Made by a program: the position numbers and the translations under genes
Part shown: positions 42,241 to 51,859 of the stretch, one piece after another
Layout of the letters: each line of letters opens with the position of its first letter
Numbering within the stretch: the stretch's first letter is position 1
Notes under the pieces: generated by a model
What the model was told of the DNA's origin: nothing
Databases searched by the model: none
What the model saw: the letters and a program-made list of their open reading frames with translations, nothing else
Assembly (NCBI GenBank): GCA_902362775.1
Contig: CABIXV010000003.1
Coordinates: 186,001-250,000, forward strand
From: Clostridiales bacterium
Lineage (GTDB): Bacteria; Bacillota; Clostridia; Oscillospirales; Oscillospiraceae
Direction of reading: 5' to 3'
DNA length: 64,000 nt

Positions 42241-42615
42241 TTATAGTTCCAAATCATCCTCGTCCTCCAGTTCTGGTTCCAGCTCATCGGTATAGTCTGG
42301 CAACACATCCTCAACCGAAAATCCAAAGCTGTGTCCGCCGATCCAGTCCACTTGCACAGAGGCATACAGTTCTTCAAAGTTCTTGCTGAAATAGGCCAGT
42401 TCTTCTTCGCTGGCCCGTTCTGTTTCACCCTCCCCGTAGAGGTAGGTGCCAACCTCCGCATAAACCCGGTCGCTTTTCGGCAGGCTCCTCAAATCATCCC
42501 GGATGATTTCGTCCTCCAAAAGATCCTCCGCACAGTCCGGGCTTCCGGGAGCGTAGTATTCTTCCAGCAGGCCGGAGTCCGAGGCCAGGGTCACAACAGA
42601 AAACATCTTGCTCAT
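42241..42615 (-). CDS. Acidic hypothetical protein
   Basis: 124 residues, strongly acidic, ending in a Glu/Asp tail (PELEDEDDLEL) like several other proteins of this ICE. The N-terminus (FSVVTLASDSGLLEEYYAPG) resembles no family I know with certainty. It overlaps the DUF3846 gene by 4 bp, so it is translated with it. Acidic tails of this kind recur in anti-restriction and DNA-mimic-type ICE proteins, but function is not established. Confidence 0.5.
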   Translation of the reverse strand: MSKMFSVVTLASDSGLLEEYYAPGSPDCAEDLLEDEIIRDDLRSLPKSDRVYAEVGTYLYGEGETERASEEELAYFSKNFEELYASVQVDWIGGHSFGFSVEDVLPDYTDELEPELEDEDDLEL

Positions 42616-43022
42616 TTTGAACCACCACCTTTCCGATCCCCGAACATCAGCCGCAGAAATTCCTCCATATCTTTCGCTGATTGTACCTCAAAGGTCACGG
42701 CGGAGGGCTGCGGCCCCGTAAAGTAATGCCGGAAATAGGCGATCTGGTTCTCGGTCAGCGATACGCCGTCCCCCTCCGGGGTGTCGCCATAGAGAAAGAA
42801 TGTCCCGTGGATCGTGTCATTCCCGAACTGGCGGTTGGCGGGCAGGCCCATCCATTTGCCAGCGGCGTTACAGCACAGGACGGTTTCATGGGGCAGGGAG
42901 ATACATTCGATCTCGCCGCCGACAAGGGCCTGCCGGTGTTCCAGGGAATCCTCCAGCACAGCGGTATAGGGTTCCTTTCCCGGCTCAAATATCATTACCC
43001 TGATTTCTCTATTGCTGTTCAT
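42612..43022 (-). CDS. DUF3846 family protein
   Basis: 136 residues from the ATG at 43022 (AAAGGAAA upstream). It has the DUF3846 pattern: RVMIFEPGKEPYTAVL, SLEHRQALVGGEIECISL and FFLYGDTPEGDGVSLTENQI. The family is frequent on Clostridial conjugative elements; no biochemical role is known. Lies at the 3' end of the surface protein gene. Confidence 0.65.
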   Translation of the reverse strand: MNSNREIRVMIFEPGKEPYTAVLEDSLEHRQALVGGEIECISLPHETVLCCNAAGKWMGLPANRQFGNDTIHGTFFLYGDTPEGDGVSLTENQIAYFRHYFTGPQPSAVTFEVQSAKDMEEFLRLMFGDRKGGGSK

Positions 43023-43039
43023 TGTATTTTCCTTTCTCA

Positions 43040-44740
43040 TCATGGGTTCCCCGGCGCGATATGCCAGTCATCGTAAAGGGAACCGCTAATCGTCACGGAA
43101 TCGGTGAGATTGGCGCAGAGCATCCCTGCCGGGGTCCAAATATCCATCACATGGGTATTGACCGTATAGCTCCCATCGGGGAACCACACCGGCGAAAAAT
43201 GGACCCGCTGCTTGTAGGTGCTGTAAATATTTTCGGCAAACTGGAACCGGGCTGTTTTTCCGCTGGAGAGCCGGTCCAGCAGGCGCCAGTAGGTCGTATA
43301 GTGAAATTCGGGAAAATAGGAAACCGCCGTCTGGCCGTAGGTGTAGTGGGACATGGGCGCCGATGTGCTGACCGTGGCGGTGACGGTGTTGCTCACACCG
43401 TAGCCGGATTTCATGGTGTTCCCGGCCGCCGTGGGCACCTTCTCATCCGGTTCAATCCTCGCGGTGGCGGTCATGGAGGCGGAATAGTTGTCCCGGAAGA
43501 AATCATACCAGCCCTCATCCACCCAATATCCATCATCATCGCCGGTGCTGTGCCACACCCAATACGGGTGCCACTGTGCCCACCACACGCTCCATGCGGC
43601 GTAGGACTTTTCCTCCCGGCTGGGGACGCTGCTGGGCCGCCAGCTTCCTGCGGTGTCGGTGGCCTTCGGGTCCGGCGGGTCGTTGCCGGAAAGATCAACC
43701 ACTTTTGCCTTGATGGTAGTCTGGCTCAGAGTCCCCCGGTTTGTGCGTACCGTAATAGTAATATCCTGCGGTTCGGACGGGGTATGCCACTTCACCCACG
43801 CAAGCTGACTGTCCCCCTCCGGGATGACGATATTGCTCATGCGGTAGGTGCTGCCCTTGATGGTAAAGGTCACAGTGGCGGGGCCATCCGGGTTGATCTC
43901 AGAACCGGCATAGAGCGTCACCGGCGTTATCACATCGGTGTCTACCCGGTATTCGTAGTCGTAATCGGTGGGTTCCGGCTGCTCCGGGGGCTGTTCCTCA
44001 AACCGGACAATGCCTATGCCCAGGTAGGCGATGATGGTATCATTGGAACAGGTCTTGTTCGTGGGGCCGGAATAGGCCGCAAAGCCCAAATCCGAATATT
44101 CAAGATACATCGCCAACGGGAGATTTTTATGGGTCAGGCTCGTCATGGTCCTGCGCAGGGCGCCGCCCGTCTGGTTGTCGTAGAGGGCCGCTTCATGGGC
44201 GGTCATGGCGTACATGATCCCGTTGTGCTTGAAGTAGGCGATTGGTTCCAAAAGCAACTTGTACTCGCCGCCAATCAGTTCATCATAGTTGATGCCGGTC
44301 TGCTGCGCCACCAGTTCAACCGCATACTCAGAACAAAAATATTTCTTGATGGCCTCAATACTCGCCTTGGTACTTCCGGTGCTGATAATGCGGGGCATAG
44401 CTACATCTGGCTTTTTACAGGTATAAGGGGTAGTATTTGGAGAAATGCCTGAACCGTTGGTGTATTGTATTTTACTGACCTTTCCAAAATGGATTTTAAT
44501 TGTAGGATTTTTGTTCGTCAGGTCAAAGGGAGTAGAAACCGGCTGGCCGGATTCTGCGTCCACAACGGTAATCCTGACACCATCCATGCCCGGATTCCAT
44601 GAGTTCTGCGAGGTCCCCTGTCCCATACTGCCGCCACCGCCGTCCACATTCCCGCTGCCTCCGGTATCGGCCAGGGCGCTCATAGGGCAAATGCCCAGGA
44701 TAAGCAAAAGGCTTAAAAAGAAGGCAAAAATCCGTTTCAA
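43040..44740 (-). CDS. Secreted surface protein of the transfer operon
   Basis: 566 residues from a TTG at 44740 (GGAGG 7 nt upstream). Signal peptide KRIFAFFLSLLLILGICPMSALA. The mature part begins with Gly/Ser-rich sequence, has beta-rich Ig-like stretches, a PPEQPEPTDYDYEY linker and a Trp-rich segment (SVWWAQWHPYWVW). No LPxTG motif or C-terminal anchor is present. It may be an adhesin or tip component of the transfer pilus, or mating-pair stabilizer; inferred from secretion and position only. Confidence 0.6.
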   Translation of the reverse strand: MKRIFAFFLSLLLILGICPMSALADTGGSGNVDGGGGSMGQGTSQNSWNPGMDGVRITVVDAESGQPVSTPFDLTNKNPTIKIHFGKVSKIQYTNGSGISPNTTPYTCKKPDVAMPRIISTGSTKASIEAIKKYFCSEYAVELVAQQTGINYDELIGGEYKLLLEPIAYFKHNGIMYAMTAHEAALYDNQTGGALRRTMTSLTHKNLPLAMYLEYSDLGFAAYSGPTNKTCSNDTIIAYLGIGIVRFEEQPPEQPEPTDYDYEYRVDTDVITPVTLYAGSEINPDGPATVTFTIKGSTYRMSNIVIPEGDSQLAWVKWHTPSEPQDITITVRTNRGTLSQTTIKAKVVDLSGNDPPDPKATDTAGSWRPSSVPSREEKSYAAWSVWWAQWHPYWVWHSTGDDDGYWVDEGWYDFFRDNYSASMTATARIEPDEKVPTAAGNTMKSGYGVSNTVTATVSTSAPMSHYTYGQTAVSYFPEFHYTTYWRLLDRLSSGKTARFQFAENIYSTYKQRVHFSPVWFPDGSYTVNTHVMDIWTPAGMLCANLTDSVTISGSLYDDWHIAPGNP

Positions 44741-44820
44741 AAGCGCACCTCCAGTCTGCTGATTTTTGAAAAAGAGCATAAAAAGAGTACGGCAGAAATG
44801 CCGTACTCCTGTGCCAAAGG

Positions 44821-45366
44821 TCATCCCATGATGCCGACTTGTTTATTTATATCTCCATCTGAATGAATTTCCTCCTGAATGGTTCCACCTCCTTCATCGG
44901 GAATCCAGCCAAAGCCCTCAATGTAGATGGAGCCGTTCTGCGTATCGCCGTTTTGGGGCTGATTGGCGGCGGGATCGGAAACAATCGGCTCATTGTTCTC
45001 GCTGGCCGCCTGCTGTTCCTCCGGGGACGGGGCAGGCGGCGGAGTGCTTTCCGGCTTTTTCTCACTGTCGGTCAAATCAACATCCACCTGATCCTCCTGC
45101 TCTACATCCAGGACGGGATCAGCCTGTTCCTGCGTGGGGGTGTTTTCCGGTGCGGAAACATCGGGGACCTCCACTGTGGGCGTCGTAGTTTCTTCCTCCG
45201 GGGGCTGGCTCACATCCTCCGTTGTAACATCCGTGGGGGCAGCGGCCGGGTCCGTCCCGGACGGCTGACTGCTTTTGCCGAGCATGGACACAGAAACACC
45301 GATCACGATCAGCAGCACCGCCGCCACACCGACGATAGCAAGCAGCTTTTTATTTTTTGCGTTCAT
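44821..45366 (-). CDS. Pro/Thr/Glu-rich membrane-anchored protein (DUF6550-like)
   Basis: 181 residues. One N-terminal helix (LAIVGVAAVLLIVIGVSVSML) and a long low-complexity Pro/Thr/Glu/Gln region, ending in IYIEGFGWIPDEGGG, the hallmark of DUF6550-like ICE proteins. It probably spans the wall like a stalk. The 150 bp upstream (45367-45519) contain no gene. Confidence 0.55.
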   Translation of the reverse strand: MNAKNKKLLAIVGVAAVLLIVIGVSVSMLGKSSQPSGTDPAAAPTDVTTEDVSQPPEEETTTPTVEVPDVSAPENTPTQEQADPVLDVEQEDQVDVDLTDSEKKPESTPPPAPSPEEQQAASENNEPIVSDPAANQPQNGDTQNGSIYIEGFGWIPDEGGGTIQEEIHSDGDINKQVGIMG

Positions 45367-45519
45367 CTGGAATCCTCCTTTTAAGGTGAAATTATATCAA
45401 AAGATCAATGTGTTCCTCCACCCTCATTATACCATTTGCACAACAATGGCGTCCAGGTGGAAGAACACACAAACATTTTTTTGCGCTATGGAAAACCGTC
45501 AGGCAGAAATAGACAAAAT

Positions 45520-46065
45520 CTAAAACCGGGGAACATATTTGGCGTTCAGCTTCATGGTGATCTGCATGGGCGGCAGATGGCCGAACCCAAAGGAAAGGGG
45601 CACCTCCACCGTGACCGTTCCCGTCACATTGAGCTGCGTAATCCCCTCCGGCGCGGAGGGGGCAAGCGGGGCATTTTCCAGTTCCATGTGCAGATCATAA
45701 AAGCGGTATTCCAAATCCGGCCCCGCGTATTTCAGATACCGCCCATCCTCGTACACCAGGCCCAACACCTGTTGCAGCCGGTCATATACATTCCCGGTGG
45801 TCACATTCTGCGTCCAGGACGAACCGGAAAGCTGGTAGCCGCCCGAATACCCTTCCCGCAGGCCGGGGTAGGCTTCATCCCAATTCTCCGTTGCCACCGC
45901 TACGATAGCGGATTGAACGGAATCCCGGACGCCCTGCGCCACGATCATCAGCCGCATATATTCAAACACCACGCAGGCTAAGATCATGCAGCAGACCACC
46001 ACCGCCAGAATCATGGGCGTGCCCTGCCCGGACCTGTCTTTCAAAACTGTTTTCAGCCTGTTCAT
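45520..46065 (-). CDS. TadE-like prepilin protein
   Basis: 181 residues. A short basic leader with G13-Q-G-T precedes a hydrophobic helix (MILAVVVCCMILACVVFEYM), the layout of TadE/TadF pseudopilins. The soluble part includes WDEAYPGLREGYSGGYQLSG. The G-Q-G motif is shared with the putative pilin at 55594 and, as G-E-G, with the next protein, suggesting a common prepilin peptidase. Overlaps the next gene by 4 bp. Confidence 0.65.
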   Translation of the reverse strand: MNRLKTVLKDRSGQGTPMILAVVVCCMILACVVFEYMRLMIVAQGVRDSVQSAIVAVATENWDEAYPGLREGYSGGYQLSGSSWTQNVTTGNVYDRLQQVLGLVYEDGRYLKYAGPDLEYRFYDLHMELENAPLAPSAPEGITQLNVTGTVTVEVPLSFGFGHLPPMQITMKLNAKYVPRF

Positions 46066-46457
46066 TTCCAGTACACCTCCGAGACTCCTGTGGCCCTTGC
46101 GGTGAGTGTGACAGGAAAGGACGCAAATTCTCCGAACAGGCCGAGATTGACGGTGGTGGTGAGCGTCACCGTCACCTCGTTACCGAGTTGGATTTTCCCG
46201 GTGTCGCTCCATGAAATATCCGGGTCAAGTCCGGTTTCCTCCCGGAGAGCCGCCGCTTTTGAGCTGGTGACGGAACCGACCCACCCATTGATCTCCGCTG
46301 TCCGCACCAGCTCATCCGCAAACACATCCAGGTTTTGTTTCGCCACAAACACCGGGGCGATGCGGACCACCAGCGCCAGAACGAGAGCAACGGACAGGAC
46401 AAGGACGCATACATCCACAAAGCCTTCCCCGCGTTTTTCTTTCAGCAGCCGCCTCAA
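46062..46457 (-). CDS. DUF4320-type pilus protein
   Basis: 131 residues from a TTG at 46457 (GGGAGG 6 nt upstream); an ATG at 46475 is an alternative. A basic leader KEKRGEGF leads to a helix (VDVCVLVLSVALVLALVVRI), like TadE/G prepilins. The domain then reads ELVRTAEINGWVGSV. DUF4320 proteins are common in this ICE family. Minor pilin role inferred. Confidence 0.6.
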   Translation of the reverse strand: MRRLLKEKRGEGFVDVCVLVLSVALVLALVVRIAPVFVAKQNLDVFADELVRTAEINGWVGSVTSSKAAALREETGLDPDISWSDTGKIQLGNEVTVTLTTTVNLGLFGEFASFPVTLTARATGVSEVYWK

Positions 46458-46474
46458 ACAGCCACCTCCCTTCA

Positions 46475-47347
46475 TCAGAACAAATCTCCAAAGGCTTCCA
46501 AGACCACATAGCCCAGAACACCCAGATACATCAGCAGGAAACAGCCCAGAAGCATGAAGGAATACTTCCTCATTTTCCCCGGCTGCTTCATGGCCTCCAG
46601 TTTCAGCTTTTGGAGTTCAAGCTGTTTGAAGGTCATGGAGAGCATTTGAAAGTACATAATGCCGTTATCGCCTCGCTTGACGGAGATCAGCCCGCGCACC
46701 ACATCGGAGAGCATGGTGCTTCCAATCCGGCTCTCCCAGCGTGTCAGGGCGTTTTCCTCGTTGCCGGAGGCCATATCCGCAATCGTGATCTCCAGCTCCC
46801 GCTTCATGGCGTGACCGGCGTTGTGCTGATAGGCTTTCAGGATATTCAGCACATCACGGGAGGAACGAAGCTCCTGCTCCACGGTATTGACAAAACGGGG
46901 CAGTTCCGTTTCAATTTCTTCCCGCCGCTGCTGGACAATCTCATCCGCCCGTTTCTGTTCTTTGAAAAAAACAGCCACCGCCAGAAAAAGGATCACCGGC
47001 GCCAGGATAGGAAAAATCAGCAGGGTAGGGATCACCAGCAGCCCGATCAGCCCGCCCTTGACCCAGGCCGCCGCCACATAGGTTTCCGGGGACATTTGAA
47101 TTTCGGCGGATTTAAGCTGGGCTTCCAGCTTGCGCCGTTTATAGGCGTCCAGCCGAACCAGAGGCGCCGCCTTTGCCGCCATGTCGAACAGGATAGCGTT
47201 CATGCTGTTCTTTTTCGCCTTTCCCCGGTTCGTGACGGTTAGTACGGCCTTTGTGCTGGCGGAAGTGGGCAGCCGGAGAAGTCCGGCCAGTAAAAAGAAC
47301 GCTCCCAGGCCAAAGAGCGTTCCGAAGCATAGTAAGATCAAATACAA
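46475..47347 (-). CDS. TadC-like membrane platform protein
   Basis: 290 residues, a T2SSF-domain protein with an N-terminal helix, two central helices (about 95-125) and a C-terminal helix (YSFMLLGCFLLMYLGVLGYV). LPRFVNTVEQELRSSRDVLNIL is the cytoplasmic motif. Start TTG at 47347 with GAGG upstream. With the TadB-like protein it forms the inner-membrane platform on which TadA acts. Confidence 0.75.
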   Translation of the reverse strand: MYLILLCFGTLFGLGAFFLLAGLLRLPTSASTKAVLTVTNRGKAKKNSMNAILFDMAAKAAPLVRLDAYKRRKLEAQLKSAEIQMSPETYVAAAWVKGGLIGLLVIPTLLIFPILAPVILFLAVAVFFKEQKRADEIVQQRREEIETELPRFVNTVEQELRSSRDVLNILKAYQHNAGHAMKRELEITIADMASGNEENALTRWESRIGSTMLSDVVRGLISVKRGDNGIMYFQMLSMTFKQLELQKLKLEAMKQPGKMRKYSFMLLGCFLLMYLGVLGYVVLEAFGDLF

Positions 47348-47353
47348 CCTGTT

Positions 47354-47815
47354 TCACCTCAATTCCTTGTAATACATTCGTTTTGGGCCGGTATTCCGGC
47401 TCTCTGTCCGGGGACGGCCCGGAACATTCCAGCTCCCGCCGCCCCGGAATCCCGGCGCACATGACCAACCGGAGGCCCGTAGGCTGGCCCCACCTTCCTC
47501 CGCCAGCGTGTAGGTGATGATCTTCCGAAATCCCATCTCTCTGGCGATTCGGGCGCAGCAGCCATAGAGGAAGCTGCACCCATTGAAAGTGCCGTCCGTG
47601 CAGAGCCGTGTCACCTCGGCGGTCCGTCCATCGTCCAGATACCGGGAGATCGGCCGCCCCACGACAGCAACGCCATGAATCACCCCCTGCCCATCGGAGA
47701 GCGCCACGCAGAATTTACAACCCTGCGCCCGCCCGCTGTGGCGGTGGTGCTTTTCAATAAAGCGGTTTGCCTCCCGCAAGCTGATTGGAATGATCTCCGC
47801 GATTCTCACCTCCAA
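47354..47815 (-). CDS. XF1762-family (GNAT-like) protein
   Basis: 153 residues with ISLREANRFIEKHHRHSGRAQ, VVGRPISRYLDDGRTAEVTR and CGGSFLYGCCARIAREMGF-like stretches, the XF1762 pattern, probably an acetyltransferase-like fold. It lies between TadB- and TadC-like genes, where it has no obvious pilus role. The start is uncertain (TTG at 47815 or GTG two codons later). Confidence 0.6.
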   Translation of the reverse strand: MEVRIAEIIPISLREANRFIEKHHRHSGRAQGCKFCVALSDGQGVIHGVAVVGRPISRYLDDGRTAEVTRLCTDGTFNGCSFLYGCCARIAREMGFRKIITYTLAEEGGASLRASGWSCAPGFRGGGSWNVPGRPRTESRNTGPKRMYYKELR

Positions 47816-47946
47816 CGAAAAACGCCCACCGGGAAGGTGCGCAAAATGGTTTCATCTGCTTTGAATTGGAAATATCAGGCTCCTTCATTTCCACAAACTC
47901 AAAATAGTGGAAATATCTCACCTGATTTTAGAGTAGATAGTTCCAT

Positions 47947-48876
47947 TTACCTTTTGTACTCCACCGGCTTTGTCAGCCGGATAACCGCCGCGAAGGAAAT
48001 GAGCAGCACCAGCAGGCAGACCGCCAGGATGCCCTTGCCGAAGCCGGTGTTCACCAGCACATCGTACCAGTCTTTGTTCAGGAAGTAGAGCAAAGGGATG
48101 TTGCCCACCAGCAGGAAGGCCATTGTGATGAACTCCTTGAACGGCTCATACATCAGGTAGTCCAGTTCCGCCGCCACGATCCGCATATCGGACAGCTTGC
48201 CGATAATGGGGGTAAGCGTGCTTTTCAGGCTCTTATCATCCTGACAGGCGATAGCGGCGTCCACCCATTCCCGAAAAATGTAGTTGTCCAGCTTGGGTTT
48301 CATGTTGGAGAGGGCCTGCTTCACATCGGCGCTTATCATGCCGGTTTCGGCCAAAAAGCCCCGGAACACATCGGCCACGGGCGGGTTCAGGTAGTGGATG
48401 TTTTCCTCTACGGCGGTGATGATACTCTCGCTGCGCAGATAGGAGCTGGTGATGATGGACAGCCCGGTTTCAATCTCATTGTTCATCAGCTTTTTGTAGC
48501 TGTGGGAGGTGAACAGGACATACCAGAACGGGATCAGCCCCATGCCAGCCGCCAGCACCGGAAGCATGAGATAGTTTTGAATCACAATGCAGATCACCGC
48601 TCCCATAGCCGCCAGGAACAGGGAGAGGGCGCAGAGGGCGGCAAACTTGCCGCCCCTGCCGGTCAGGAGCATCATTTCCTTGGCCTCCCGCACCGTCTTT
48701 TTGATGCCCTTGGCCTCTCTGGGGTGGTTGAGCTGCCCGATCTTCTTGGAGATCGGCGCCTCCCGGCTGGCAAAGGATTTCGTCAGGTCCTCTGCAAACT
48801 CAAAGGGCGTCATATTCAGCAGCAGGAAAATACCAGCCAGCATACCGGCAAAGGCCAGCAGAATCAGTACAATCAA
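47947..48876 (-). CDS. TadB-like membrane platform protein
   Basis: 309 residues, helices at both ends and two central helices, with GLSIITSSYLRSESIITAVEE as the T2SSF-like cytoplasmic segment. TTG start at 48876 with AAGGAGG 9 nt upstream. Overlaps the TadA stop by 4 bp. Partner of the TadC-like protein. Confidence 0.75.
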   Translation of the reverse strand: MIVLILLAFAGMLAGIFLLLNMTPFEFAEDLTKSFASREAPISKKIGQLNHPREAKGIKKTVREAKEMMLLTGRGGKFAALCALSLFLAAMGAVICIVIQNYLMLPVLAAGMGLIPFWYVLFTSHSYKKLMNNEIETGLSIITSSYLRSESIITAVEENIHYLNPPVADVFRGFLAETGMISADVKQALSNMKPKLDNYIFREWVDAAIACQDDKSLKSTLTPIIGKLSDMRIVAAELDYLMYEPFKEFITMAFLLVGNIPLLYFLNKDWYDVLVNTGFGKGILAVCLLVLLISFAAVIRLTKPVEYKR

Positions 48877-50249
48877 GCAGTTTCCTCCTTCCCATCGTCT
48901 ATATTCATCCGCCCACCGGCGATCTGTTCCAGCAGGCGGGGCGGCATCCCATTCTCCAGCAGCCGCTTTTGCAGGCTTGCCGAGATCGGGGACACCTTTT
49001 GAAACTCGCCATGCACCTTGACCTTGCCATCCTCGACAGCGGTTTCCGATACATGGTAGCGGTAGAGGGTGTGAAGCTGCCGTGTACCGTCCTCCAAAAT
49101 CTCACATTCAGTAATTTCCATCACCCTGCGGCTGTTGTCCTCCAGCTTCTTCACAAAGAGGACAATGGGAAACGCCTCCGTCACCAGGTTATACAAAGTC
49201 TTGTCGCCCATGTCGTATTTCTGAGTACACAGCGTCACCATGCGGTAGTAGGTGGCCTTGCAGCTATTGGCGTGGGTAGTGGTAATAACCGCGTGGCCGG
49301 TGCGGGCCGCCTCCTGCGCCGCAAACGCTTCCGCCGACTTCATCTCGCCCACGCACACCACATCCGGGTCACAGGTCAGGGCAAACTCCAAAAGCCGCTC
49401 CTGATCGTAGTTCTGCTTGGGGTCATCGGAAAAGCGGGTGACGGTGTGGACTACATTGTTGAGGACATTCCCTTCGGCGTCCTCCTTCACCAGATCAAAC
49501 TCCCGGCATCCATTTTCAATAGTAAAAATTCTCTTTTCATTGGGAATGGTGGAGAGAATCCAACTCATCAGCGTGGTCTTGCCGCTGCCGGTGGAGCCGG
49601 TGACGCAAATAGACAGGCCGAACCGCAGCACCGCCGCCAGAAAATCCAGCATTTCGGCGGTAGCCGTTCCATAGCGGACAAAATCATCCCGCCCCAGCTT
49701 TTTGGGGTTTACGATTCGGATGGAGGCCGCCACGCCCTTGTCCTTGTCGGTCAGCGGATTGCCCAGAACCGTAATACGGATTTTATTGGAGAGATGGCCC
49801 ACCACTCCCGGCTGGCTGTTGTCCAGGATCATCCCGGATTTATGAAGCAGCCTGCGGACCACATCCACGGCGTGCTGGGGGCTTTGGAAGCGCTCCTTGG
49901 AGGGGACCACACGCCCATCCGCATAGGTGATCTTGGTGTCCTTCCAGGAGTTGATGTTGATTTCCTCCACATCGCAGGCAAACAGGTAAGGCGTCAGGAA
50001 GGAGAACTCGGCCATTTCCGTATAGAGCTTGTCAATCAGGGCCTCGTGATCCATGCCTTCCACACCCAGGCTGTAATCATTGAGATACTTGGCGATGTAG
50101 GCGGTGATCTGCTGGCGCTGTTCCTCCGGGTTGTCGGTTATCAGGGTAGAATACTTGCTGGCAAGATACTCCTGCACCTGTGCCAGCACCTCCGCGAATG
50201 AGCGCGTGTTTTTGCTGGTGTTGAAAAAAAGGCCGATGTTATTTGCCAT
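48873..50249 (-). CDS. tadA: TadA/CpaF-type pilus assembly ATPase
   Basis: 458 residues from the ATG at 50249 (GGAGG 8 nt upstream). CpaF layout: INSWKDTKITYADGRVV, then ASIRIVNPKKLGRDD, Walker A GSTGSGKTT (218-226), the FTIENGCREF Asp-box-like region, DPDVVCVGEM Walker B and HANSCKATYYRM. It powers pilin extrusion. Overlaps the second ParA-like gene by 11 bp. Confidence 0.9.
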   Translation of the reverse strand: MANNIGLFFNTSKNTRSFAEVLAQVQEYLASKYSTLITDNPEEQRQQITAYIAKYLNDYSLGVEGMDHEALIDKLYTEMAEFSFLTPYLFACDVEEININSWKDTKITYADGRVVPSKERFQSPQHAVDVVRRLLHKSGMILDNSQPGVVGHLSNKIRITVLGNPLTDKDKGVAASIRIVNPKKLGRDDFVRYGTATAEMLDFLAAVLRFGLSICVTGSTGSGKTTLMSWILSTIPNEKRIFTIENGCREFDLVKEDAEGNVLNNVVHTVTRFSDDPKQNYDQERLLEFALTCDPDVVCVGEMKSAEAFAAQEAARTGHAVITTTHANSCKATYYRMVTLCTQKYDMGDKTLYNLVTEAFPIVLFVKKLEDNSRRVMEITECEILEDGTRQLHTLYRYHVSETAVEDGKVKVHGEFQKVSPISASLQKRLLENGMPPRLLEQIAGGRMNIDDGKEETA

Positions 50250-50994
50250 CCCCGAACACCTCCGCGGCGATGGCAGCGATGACCGGCTCATAGCTCTTTG
50301 CCTCTTTTCCGGCAAGCGGTTCCAGCAGCTTCAGCGTGGCCGCCTGTTCCTCCACGATGGGAAGATAGGGCAGCCGGTACTTCACCCCGCCAAATGAGTT
50401 TTCGTATTCCATTCCGCCCTGATAGGGCCGGGTATTGGACAGCACCCGGATGTGCTGCTCCGGCTTGAATTTCCGGTCCTCAATCAGCGGAAGATAAGAC
50501 GCAAAGTAGGAAATCGCTTTCAGGTCGCATCCGCATACCCGCAGCACATCGTCCGCCACCTCCAGCGCCGCCGTCGCCAGCACATTCCCGGTCAGGACGC
50601 TGGTGCAGTCCACGATCACATAGTCTGCGATATGCCGCAGGAGAACCAGCATATCCACCGCCTTTTCCTTGCTGTACTCTGCGTAGGTAAACACATTTTC
50701 CCCAGCCTTGTAGCCCAGAAAGCTGATATAGGGATGTTTTTCACAGGGGACGCAGGTTTTCAACACCTGTTCCTGCGTCATGCCGGGAGCGGACAGCAGT
50801 TCGCCCACGGACACCTCCGGCAGCTTCCCCTCTGCCGCCACAGCGGGAAGCGGGGGCGCGGTAAGGTCGGTAAACACCAACACCACATTTTTCTTCCGCT
50901 TGGCAAGCTCCGCCGCCAGTTTGACCGCCGTGACCGTCTTTCCAGCGCCGGGGCTGCCCCATACAGCAAGCATCTGTTTCTGCTTATTCGCCAT
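50239..50994 (-). CDS. ParA/TadZ-like ATPase with intact P-loop
   Basis: 251 residues from the ATG at 50994 (GGAGG upstream). Walker A GSPGAGKTVTAVKL at about 13, then a switch region and DYVIVDCTSVLTGN. Unlike the TadZ-like protein at 36164 this P-loop is canonical. It lies directly next to tadA and cpaB as CpaE/TadZ genes do. Confidence 0.7.
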   Translation of the reverse strand: MANKQKQMLAVWGSPGAGKTVTAVKLAAELAKRKKNVVLVFTDLTAPPLPAVAAEGKLPEVSVGELLSAPGMTQEQVLKTCVPCEKHPYISFLGYKAGENVFTYAEYSKEKAVDMLVLLRHIADYVIVDCTSVLTGNVLATAALEVADDVLRVCGCDLKAISYFASYLPLIEDRKFKPEQHIRVLSNTRPYQGGMEYENSFGGVKYRLPYLPIVEEQAATLKLLEPLAGKEAKSYEPVIAAIAAEVFGDGK

Positions 50995-51841
50995 CCGCTG
51001 ATTCCACCTCCTGTTCCTCCGTGCCCTCTGTGGACTGCCCGCCGTCAGCAGCGTCAACAGGGGCTTCCGGCTGACTGCTCTCCCCACCGGCCTCCACCTC
51101 CGGTTCGGCAAAGAAGGCGTCCTGCGCCGCCAGGAACTTTTCGGCATTGGCGCGGGCGCCCCGGTAGACAAAGGCCAGGTGGAGACTGTTGGATTCCTCC
51201 AGATGAGCTAAAAGCTGGGCCTGTTCGCTGTTTACCAGCAGGGTGATGGTGGCGGGCAGGGTTTCCTCCGGGTTTTCTTCTTCCTCATTTTCCACCGGCG
51301 CCTGATATTCCTTGTCCGCGCCGGAACTCTGGGTGGCGGCCAGGACTTCCACATATTTCAGCTCCGGGGGCTGGGTGGTTTCGCCGGTGTCCTTGTCGGT
51401 GGCAAAGAGCATGATAATATCGCCCGCCTCCACCTTGCCGGAACCGCCCTTGGCAAAGGTGGGGATGGTGACGGAGATCGCTACCTTGGAACCGTTCAGT
51501 TGGGTCAGATACTCATACTGCGTCAGTGGCTCCGAGGACAGCCACGCCGTGTTCACATCTGTATTTTTCCGCAGTTCCACATCGGTGTATCTCCCCACCA
51601 CCTCATCCAGAGAGGTGGCAACGCTGTCCTCCATGCCGGAGGCCCCTCTGGTGTAGACCTCCACCATGTCTGCCGTGATGTATGTCCCCCGTGGGATCAC
51701 CTCGGCCTTTACCCGGACCGCCTCCGTCTGGGCTTTTAGGCCCTCGTTGAAAAGCGGTGTGATCCCAAAGCAGACCAGAACCGCCAGCAGGATGCACACC
51801 GCGCCGATGACCGTCCGGCTCCGAAAAATGTTCTTGTTCAA
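50984..51841 (-). CDS. CpaB/RcpC-like SAF-domain pilus protein
   Basis: 285 residues, TTG start at 51841 with GGAGG 7 nt upstream. A signal anchor (VIGAVCILLAVLVCFGITPL) precedes a SAF domain (AEVIPRGTYITADMVEVYTR). The C-terminus is acidic and low in complexity. CpaB proteins are periplasmic or wall-side pilus assembly factors. Confidence 0.75.
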   Translation of the reverse strand: MNKNIFRSRTVIGAVCILLAVLVCFGITPLFNEGLKAQTEAVRVKAEVIPRGTYITADMVEVYTRGASGMEDSVATSLDEVVGRYTDVELRKNTDVNTAWLSSEPLTQYEYLTQLNGSKVAISVTIPTFAKGGSGKVEAGDIIMLFATDKDTGETTQPPELKYVEVLAATQSSGADKEYQAPVENEEEENPEETLPATITLLVNSEQAQLLAHLEESNSLHLAFVYRGARANAEKFLAAQDAFFAEPEVEAGGESSQPEAPVDAADGGQSTEGTEEQEVESADGE

Positions 51842-51859
51842 TTTGATACCTCCACTTGT